38,315 nt of DNA from contig CP070840.1 of assembly GCA_020342025.1 (NCBI GenBank), positions 1,194,047-1,232,361 on the forward strand, in the 5' to 3' direction. The number at the start of each line of letters is the position of its first letter. Within the stretch, counting starts at the first letter, position 1. The DNA is from Deltaproteobacteria bacterium. GTDB lineage: Bacteria > Desulfobacterota > DSM-4660 > Desulfatiglandales > HGW-15. Below the pieces are notes generated by a model. That model did no database searches and had not been told where the DNA came from. It saw only the letters and a program-made list of their open reading frames with translations. A program made the position numbers and the translations under genes. Of this stretch, positions 33,428 to 38,315 are shown one piece after another.

Positions 33428-33803
33428 CGCTAATCCCTTCCTTCCCCTCTTCCTCCTCCCGCTTACCAAGATGACTTGAAATCACCTCATCAAGGAGGCG
33501 CTGATCTTCTTCAGAGCACTTTATAAAAGAAAAGCCCATGCCCGAATAAGGGCCCTTGGAATCAAGACCCTCAAGATTGGACCAAATCAACTTTCCCTCA
33601 ACCTCTACAGACTGTTTTTGGGGCGGTCTGATGCGCATCCGACACACTTCATTGAGCCGTAGTTCTTCTTCGCAGTGGATGAATATACCAGCCGACGTGA
33701 TGTTTCTCGACTCTCCCTTTACAGGGCCTTTTTTGGTATATAGGGTAATGGGCCATTTGACCTGTAATCTTGGCCTGTTACGCTTCTCCGTTTGATCTCC
33801 CAA
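33411..33803 (-). CDS. PilZ-domain c-di-GMP-binding protein
   Basis: 130 residues. The RxxxR motif (KRNRPRLQV) and the following NITSAGIFI (the D/NxSxxG box) are the c-di-GMP ligands of PilZ. It begins at a TTG (33803) supported by GGGAGGTAA 7 bases upstream; no ATG fits. The tail is rich in Glu and Lys. The target protein is unknown. Its neighbour downstream is a small overlapping gene, and upstream lies a histidine phosphatase on the same strand, 127 bp away. Confidence 0.88.
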   Translation of the reverse strand: MGDQTEKRNRPRLQVKWPITLYTKKGPVKGESRNITSAGIFIHCEEELRLNEVCRMRIRPPQKQSVEVEGKLIWSNLEGLDSKGPYSGMGFSFIKCSEEDQRLLDEVISSHLGKREEEEGKEGISDDSEL

Positions 33804-33930
33804 CGCGTTACCTCCCGTCTTCCATTGAGCCTTTTCAATTGTGGTCTAATCAAGACTCCTCGCCTTCAGCTCAATATGTGGCTCCAACTCCTTATGACAA
33901 ACCGAGGCCTTTGTCAATGATCCTATCCCC

Positions 33931-34497
33931 TCACAGAATACGGGGCCCAGAACCAACCCGCTTAACAGGCTCATCCCCACGTTCAATCAGACGCAAGCGC
34001 GATCCGTCTGCCTCCACAATGGTGATTGAGCCGTTATCAGGCCAGAAACAGACTAACCGGTCATCGCCAGTTGCCGCACCCACAACCACATTAATCACGA
34101 TGAAATGGGTGAACACAACGGTGTCGGCATCAAGGGATAAAAGGGCCTCAAAAACACTGTGCCGCCAGGAACGAAGATCCTCGCCCAAATTGGACCATCT
34201 CTCCCCCATCACGTCTTGCAGCCACTGGGCCCGACCCATCAAATCCTTTATGGGCGAAGGAATCTCTCCAAACCGTTGTTCTATTCGATGGGGGCAACCC
34301 CAGAGGTTTGACAGCGGCTCGGCCGTTTCCAGGGCCCGCAAGAGAGGGCTTGTGATAACGTCAAGGGGTCCCAAATGCGCCAAGGCTTGGGCGACTCCTT
34401 TGGCCTGTGCCTTGCCCAACCTGTCCAGCCCCGGATCAAAGTCTTCGGCCCAACCTGCTGCGGCCCTGCCGTGGCGCACAAGATAGAATCTTGCCAT
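33931..34497 (-). CDS. Histidine phosphatase (phosphoglycerate-mutase-like) family protein
   Basis: 188 residues. The catalytic FYLVRHGRA motif opens the protein, and a second His lies in VVFTHFIVINV. The conserved SPLLRALETAEPL segment follows the first. SixA-like or general acid phosphatase functions are possible. An open frame runs on to 34587, but the region between is basic and has no family similarity. The ATG at 34497 is chosen, with AGGA upstream. It lies 58 bp after the flavoprotein gene. Confidence 0.87.
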   Translation of the reverse strand: MARFYLVRHGRAAAGWAEDFDPGLDRLGKAQAKGVAQALAHLGPLDVITSPLLRALETAEPLSNLWGCPHRIEQRFGEIPSPIKDLMGRAQWLQDVMGERWSNLGEDLRSWRHSVFEALLSLDADTVVFTHFIVINVVVGAATGDDRLVCFWPDNGSITIVEADGSRLRLIERGDEPVKRVGSGPRIL

Positions 34498-34555
34498 TGT
34501 GTTGTCCTGGAGACGTTTTTGAGTTGTGCACGATTTTCCCCTATCTTCTTCTCTC

Positions 34556-36226
34556 TTAAACACTTTGCTCGCCCCCTTCAGGGACAATGGTATCTAAAGC
34601 AACAGGGACTAACTCCAGTCTCATTCCACCATCTTCCTTGCGTAGAACGATATTTCTTATCCAGTTCCTGTTGTCCTCCTCAGGGTAATCGCTGCGGTAG
34701 TGTGAACCCCTGCTCTCTGTCCTTAAGAGTGCCGCCCGGCAAACCATCTCTGATATAAGCAACATGTTTTGGAATTCCAAATATCTTATCAATTGCGTCC
34801 AACTGATGATCTCAGATTTTGAGTCCCGGGACCTGAACGCATCAATCCTTCGAAGCACCTCTTCCAAAGAATCCCGGTGGCGCACAATTCCCGCATTTTG
34901 CCACATGACCTTTTTGAGTAACCGGGACAAGGCTTTTGGGGACTGCCTACCGTGAATTGAAAGGAACTCCAGCCTCGCCTTTTCAGCAGCAATCTCATCC
35001 TGGGGCATTTTTGGTTTGCCCATTCCTTCCAACCTCTGCGCCGCACCTCTGCCCGCGATACGCCCCATGGTGAATACCTCGCACAGGGCATTGCCGGCCA
35101 GTCGATTGGCGCCATGGATCCCCACGCCCACCTCTCCCGCTGCAAAGAGCCCCGGGGCAGAAGTCTCAGCGTTTTGGTCAATGATAACCCCTCCCATGCA
35201 AAAATGGGTCGTGGGAGAAACGATGAACGCTTTCCGGTCCACGGATCGCTTGGAAGGGAACAAAGGGTGTAGTTTGGCCATCTTTGCTTCAGGAATTGGG
35301 CCGAGATCCATGGTCACCCCACCCTCCACGTCCAAGCCTTCAGCAATTTCACGCATAATGGCGCGTGCGAGCCGGTCCCTGGTCAGGACCATGGGATCGC
35401 TCAAACCGTGCTTTGCGATGATATCTTCACCCTTGGCGTTTTTGAGCTTGGCGCCCGCACCCAATACAAATACCTCGTAGAGCAGGATCCTGCTCCCCAG
35501 GTTCCCTGTGGCTGTGGGATAAAACTGAACAAACTCCATGTCTTTGAGGGGCACACCCAGCTCATAGGCGAGGGCCTGGCCATCCCCGGTTATGCCGGGA
35601 GCATTGTTTGTGTGGAGATAAACGTGGCCGAAACCACCGGTGGCCAGAACGACGCATTGTGCTAAAAAGGTCTGGAAGACGCCATTTTCTGTCACACCGG
35701 AGGCCCCTGCAATCCGGCCTCCAGAGGAAAAGAGTCTGGTCATAAAGACCCTGTCAGAGAACCTGACGCCAATCCTTTTTGCATAGGCTTTGAGGGGGAG
35801 GATGAGTGCGCTCCCAACGCGACGCTCTGCGTGAACATGCCGTGCAAAACTATGCCCCGCAGCCTGAGCGAGCCGAACCTTGCCTTCCTTTTTCGAAAAA
35901 ATGACGCCACATTTTTCCAGAAAAGGGACTTGCGATCCAGCTTCTCGAGCCATAACCGCCACGAGTTTTTGGTCATTGAGAAAACGACCCCCGATAACCG
36001 TGTCTTTCAGGTGCACGTGGGGGCCATCCTGCGGATCGCCCCATCCTGTGGCGGAGAAGGCTGCCTTGGACACATACGTGTTATTCCCATATCCCACCCT
36101 TGATTTGGAAACAACAAGGACGTCCGCACCCATTTCTCTTGCTTCTATAGCCGCCCGCAGGCCAGAGCCACCGCCACCAATGACCAGAATGTCACAGGAG
36201 ACAGTATGAGATTCTTTGAAATGCAT
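34556..36226 (-). CDS. FAD-binding fumarate-reductase/aspartate-oxidase-like flavoprotein
   Basis: 556 residues of the succinate dehydrogenase/fumarate reductase flavoprotein fold. The FAD dinucleotide motif GGGGSGLRAAIEA, the NTYVSKAAF catalytic region, MEFVQFYPTA and the GVGIHGANRLAGNAL block with the proton-shuttle Arg are visible. The C-terminal helical domain (LLRTESRGSHYRSDYPEED) matches APS/fumarate reductase subunits. An iron-sulfur partner is not encoded here, so electron donor and substrate are unknown. The ATG at 36226 with AAAAGG before it is preferred to a GTG at 36241 that shares a base with the upstream stop. Confidence 0.9.
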   Translation of the reverse strand: MHFKESHTVSCDILVIGGGGSGLRAAIEAREMGADVLVVSKSRVGYGNNTYVSKAAFSATGWGDPQDGPHVHLKDTVIGGRFLNDQKLVAVMAREAGSQVPFLEKCGVIFSKKEGKVRLAQAAGHSFARHVHAERRVGSALILPLKAYAKRIGVRFSDRVFMTRLFSSGGRIAGASGVTENGVFQTFLAQCVVLATGGFGHVYLHTNNAPGITGDGQALAYELGVPLKDMEFVQFYPTATGNLGSRILLYEVFVLGAGAKLKNAKGEDIIAKHGLSDPMVLTRDRLARAIMREIAEGLDVEGGVTMDLGPIPEAKMAKLHPLFPSKRSVDRKAFIVSPTTHFCMGGVIIDQNAETSAPGLFAAGEVGVGIHGANRLAGNALCEVFTMGRIAGRGAAQRLEGMGKPKMPQDEIAAEKARLEFLSIHGRQSPKALSRLLKKVMWQNAGIVRHRDSLEEVLRRIDAFRSRDSKSEIISWTQLIRYLEFQNMLLISEMVCRAALLRTESRGSHYRSDYPEEDNRNWIRNIVLRKEDGGMRLELVPVALDTIVPEGGEQSV

Positions 36227-36240
36227 CGTTTGCCTTTTCA

Positions 36241-36789
36241 CTAAACATAAAGTTCGTTGCGACGGATTTGCGAATGCATCCTTCCATCGATGAGGAGCCC
36301 GAGGCCCAGTATGCGATCCTCAAAGGATAGGATCACATAGCCTTCCTCTATTTCCAATTCAACGTTCAGGGGCTCTCCACCCACCAACTTTTGCAATTGA
36401 ACTTCATCCATTTCAACCCTTGCCCTTGTGGCCAGATGGCCGAACATCTGGATCATTCTGGTGGCTGGCCTCACAAATTTCCCCACACGCTGAAAGGCCT
36501 TCAGTCCGACCCCTTCAACCTTGAGTTGTGAGGCTGACTGGAGAAAAGGGGAATTTCTTAACAACCGCCAGCTTCTCTTCCTCTTGAACAGAAGATACCC
36601 GTCAAAGACGTTTTCCGAGATGCCAAAACGCCTCTCCATGTAGGAAAAGAGATGTTGCCGATCATCCTCTCCTGCCAAGTCTGGCCATGAAGAATCCCAC
36701 GGAATTGAGCTGATGGGGATAAAACCTGACTGCTCGGTGCATTGCTCTATCATACGCCACCTTTCCCCATTCTCGGAGACCTGGCTCAT
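36241..36789 (-). CDS. RsmF C-terminal-domain-like RNA-binding protein (COG3270 type)
   Basis: 182 residues at most. The sequence YMERRFGISENVFDGYLLFKRKRSW and GYVILSFEDRILGLGLLIDGR resembles the C-terminal RNA-binding region of RsmF-type methyltransferases, which exists as a separate protein in some lineages. It overlaps the methyltransferase gene by 128 bp in another frame if the first ATG (36789) is used. An ATG at 36639 would remove the overlap but leaves no ribosome-binding site. The two genes may make a split RsmF. A frameshift in a single gene is the alternative. Confidence 0.7.
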   Translation of the reverse strand: MSQVSENGERWRMIEQCTEQSGFIPISSIPWDSSWPDLAGEDDRQHLFSYMERRFGISENVFDGYLLFKRKRSWRLLRNSPFLQSASQLKVEGVGLKAFQRVGKFVRPATRMIQMFGHLATRARVEMDEVQLQKLVGGEPLNVELEIEEGYVILSFEDRILGLGLLIDGRMHSQIRRNELYV

Positions 36790-37567
36790 GCTTCATATCC
36801 AGGTCTACAGAAAGTAACTCTGCATCCCTGTTATTCAAGAGGAAGTCCACTACAGATTCATTCTCATCAGGGTTGTAGGTGCACGTGGAATAAATAAGCT
36901 CCCCGGTCTCTTTCAAGAGATCAAAGGCCCTGAGCAGGATCCTCTTCTGCTGTTCCGGAAGCCTCCCCTTGCTTTTACGATCCCTATACCTTGCATGTTC
37001 ATGCGTCATCCTGAACGTCCCCTCACCAGAGCAGGGAACATCGGCAAGGATATAATCAAACCGATACTTCAGAGGAAAATGCTCTGCTCGATAGGCCGTG
37101 GCAATGGTATTTAGCACGCCCATCCTGGAGAGGGTGTGATTGAGGACAAAATGCCTGTTTGGATACGGCTCGTTAGCGATGATGAGCCCGGTATTTTCCG
37201 TCAACTGAGCCAGGTGAGAGGTCTTTCCTCCTGGCGAGGCGCACATATCCAGAATATACGATCCAGGTCTCGGGCACAGCGCCATACAGGCCAAGCAAGA
37301 GCTGAGGGCTTGCGTGTGAACATAACCAAGGATGTACTCAAGCAGTTTTCCCGGGCTTTCCAGATCCGGTGCCAGGAACAGGCTATCATACCTGTCGCTC
37401 ACCCTTTGGAGATAAACCCCCTTTACCTGTAGCGTCTCCACCAGGCGCTGCGGTTCAATTTTCAACCGATTGACGCGGAGATGGACGGGGAGAGGTTGGC
37501 GCAGTCGCTCTTGAAAGGAGGAAAAGTCGGGAATGATTTCTCGATAACGGTCAAAGAGGATCGTCAT
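36662..37567 (-). CDS. NOL1/NOP2/Sun (RsmB/RsmF) family m5C RNA methyltransferase
   Basis: About 301 residues. The SAM-binding ILDMCASPGGKTSHLAQL, then DVPCSGEGTF and STCTYNPDENESVV supply the two catalytic Cys of m5C methyltransferases. It ends FYPHQLNSVGFFMARL, the normal end of the catalytic domain. The C-terminal RNA-binding domain found in RsmF is provided by the next, overlapping gene. Which RNA position is methylated is not known. The ATG at 37567 (MTILFDRY) is chosen for the GGTGGGTG before it; one five codons upstream is possible. Confidence 0.88.
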   Translation of the reverse strand: MTILFDRYREIIPDFSSFQERLRQPLPVHLRVNRLKIEPQRLVETLQVKGVYLQRVSDRYDSLFLAPDLESPGKLLEYILGYVHTQALSSCLACMALCPRPGSYILDMCASPGGKTSHLAQLTENTGLIIANEPYPNRHFVLNHTLSRMGVLNTIATAYRAEHFPLKYRFDYILADVPCSGEGTFRMTHEHARYRDRKSKGRLPEQQKRILLRAFDLLKETGELIYSTCTYNPDENESVVDFLLNNRDAELLSVDLDMKHEPGLREWGKVAYDRAMHRAVRFYPHQLNSVGFFMARLGRRG

Positions 37568-37614
37568 CACCCACCGCCACATGAGGCCCCAATACGCAGG
37601 GCAGGATCCGTTCT

Positions 37615-38010
37615 TTAGGGCAGCATGGCAACGGCTTCAATCTCCACCTTTGCACCCTCGTCCCAGAGGCCTTTCACCTCAGCCAGCGTCATCGCGGGGA
37701 AATGGCGACCCATATGTTTGCGATAGATCGCGCCCATATCCCGACCCCTCTCTCGGTATTCGTTCTTATCCAAAACCAGCAAATTGATCTTGACGATGTG
37801 CTCTGCCTTCCCTCCAGCTTCTTCCACGACCCGCACAACGCTGCCCAAAGCTCGATCAAACTGCTCCACCAGGCCATCACCGACCAGGTTGCCCTCCTGA
37901 TCGCTCCCGATCTGTCCTGCAATGAAGAGTAAACGACCGGTGCCCATGGCGCCGTGACTATAGCCAAGGGGCTTAACCAGTTCAGGGGGATTGATCAATG
38001 TGGTTGCCAT
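37615..38010 (-). CDS. RidA/YjgF/UK114 family protein without the catalytic Arg
   Basis: 131 residues of trimeric RidA fold: LFIAGQIGSDQEGNLVGDG and VVEEAGGKAEHIVKINLLVLD are standard. The Arg that binds the imine carboxylate in true RidA (FPAR) is Met here (FPAMTLAEV), so enamine/imine deaminase activity is doubtful. The related Rid subgroups without Arg have unknown roles. GAGGAGGAAAAGG precedes the ATG. Its first 29 bases overlap the end of the gene upstream. Confidence 0.88.
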   Translation of the reverse strand: MATTLINPPELVKPLGYSHGAMGTGRLLFIAGQIGSDQEGNLVGDGLVEQFDRALGSVVRVVEEAGGKAEHIVKINLLVLDKNEYRERGRDMGAIYRKHMGRHFPAMTLAEVKGLWDEGAKVEIEAVAMLP

Positions 38011-38315
38011 CCTTTTCCTCCTCTGTGATAGGCTTGTTCGATGCGTTTTCTGCTCCCTTCACTTTCCCCATACCCAAAGGGGAAAAAAGCTGTTTTTCCA
38101 TCTCCACCTCTACCCATTTCATGTCATTTTTCTGCTTACCCTCTCGGAAGATACGGCCCATCGTTTCGGCATAGCTTTTTGCCCTGGTGTAGCCGCTTGA
38201 TATGGCTTGTTCTATGACCTGCCAGTTGTGCGTTTCCGTGAATTCTTGAAAGGCCTCTTTGAGTTCAGGAAACAACTCCTTTCTCAAACCATCTAGGAAG
38301 GCAACATGCAGGGCC
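37982..38315 (-). CDS. Unrecognised protein, C-terminal part (runs off the edge)
   Basis: The open frame continues through the right window edge, so the start is outside; about 110 C-terminal residues are visible. They are charged and helical (TETHNWQVIEQAISSGYTRAKS...) and resemble no family known to me. The stop lies 29 bases inside the RidA-like gene, so the two are co-transcribed and probably translationally coupled. Confidence 0.6.
   Translation of the reverse strand, partial: ALHVAFLDGLRKELFPELKEAFQEFTETHNWQVIEQAISSGYTRAKSYAETMGRIFREGKQKNDMKWVEVEMEKQLFSPLGMGKVKGAENASNKPITEEEKDGNHIDQSP

Noticed and set aside
1..38315. CRISPR array, tRNA, rRNA, prophage or defence island
   Set aside because: No regularly spaced direct repeats, cloverleaf sequences, phage structural genes or recognised defence genes were seen on reading both strands.

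Overview
The window looks like a chromosomal stretch from an anaerobic, metabolically versatile bacterium, most probably of the Desulfobacterota (former Deltaproteobacteria). This is inferred from gene content: a tungsten-type aldehyde ferredoxin oxidoreductase with a MoaD-like partner, a reductive-dehalogenase-like double [4Fe-4S] protein, a C_GCAxxG_C_C redox protein, an LUD protein, a PilZ protein and REP-type palindromes. No rRNA, tRNA, CRISPR array or intact transposase was seen.

Left part (1-4400): the 3' end of a class V aminotransferase, a nitroreductase and a 643-residue class III nucleotide cyclase with TolB-like and TPR regions. The cyclase is preceded by a hairpin-rich leader and an unusually long Shine-Dalgarno sequence. 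After it comes a decayed zone with a C-terminal remnant of a 3-hydroxyisobutyrate dehydrogenase (HIBADH) and an inverted-repeat element.

Catabolic block on the minus strand (4377-12697): read from high to low coordinates it is AOR, MoaD-like, zinc-type alcohol dehydrogenase, amidohydrolase, carboxymuconolactone-decarboxylase-like protein, HIBADH and a DddP-like M24 protein. It is interrupted by two palindromic, MITE-like elements.

Centre on the plus strand (13097-18984): a reductive-dehalogenase-like protein without an export signal, then a complete branched-chain-amino-acid-type ABC importer (livHM, binding protein, livGF). A promoter and a multi-half-site palindrome precede the importer.

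A divergent pair of units follows. On the minus strand (21424-19253) are a PuuE-like polysaccharide deacetylase and a Tm-1-like ATP-binding protein (UPF0261). On the plus strand (21665-25534) are a PEP-hydrolase/TIM-barrel protein, a C_GCAxxG_C_C protein, a hydantoinase/allantoinase-like amidohydrolase and a second HIBADH-family dehydrogenase. Amidohydrolases, deacetylase, dehydrogenases and importer together suggest uptake and stepwise breakdown of a small amide- or ring-containing carboxylic compound. The substrate cannot be read from the sequence.

Right part (25565-38315): cupin, TauE/SafE permease and dihydrolipoamide-dehydrogenase-like flavoprotein (minus); a PAP2 lipoprotein (plus); a 153-bp element with perfect 29-bp inverted ends that has truncated a LarA/DUF2088 gene; then an M29-like aminopeptidase, a fosmidomycin-resistance-type MFS protein and an LUD protein (minus). 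The last stretch is a compact minus-strand set: PilZ protein with a small overlapping gene, histidine phosphatase, fumarate-reductase-like flavoprotein, RsmF-like C-terminal-domain protein, NOL1/NOP2/Sun RNA methyltransferase, a RidA-like protein and an unrecognised gene running off the edge.
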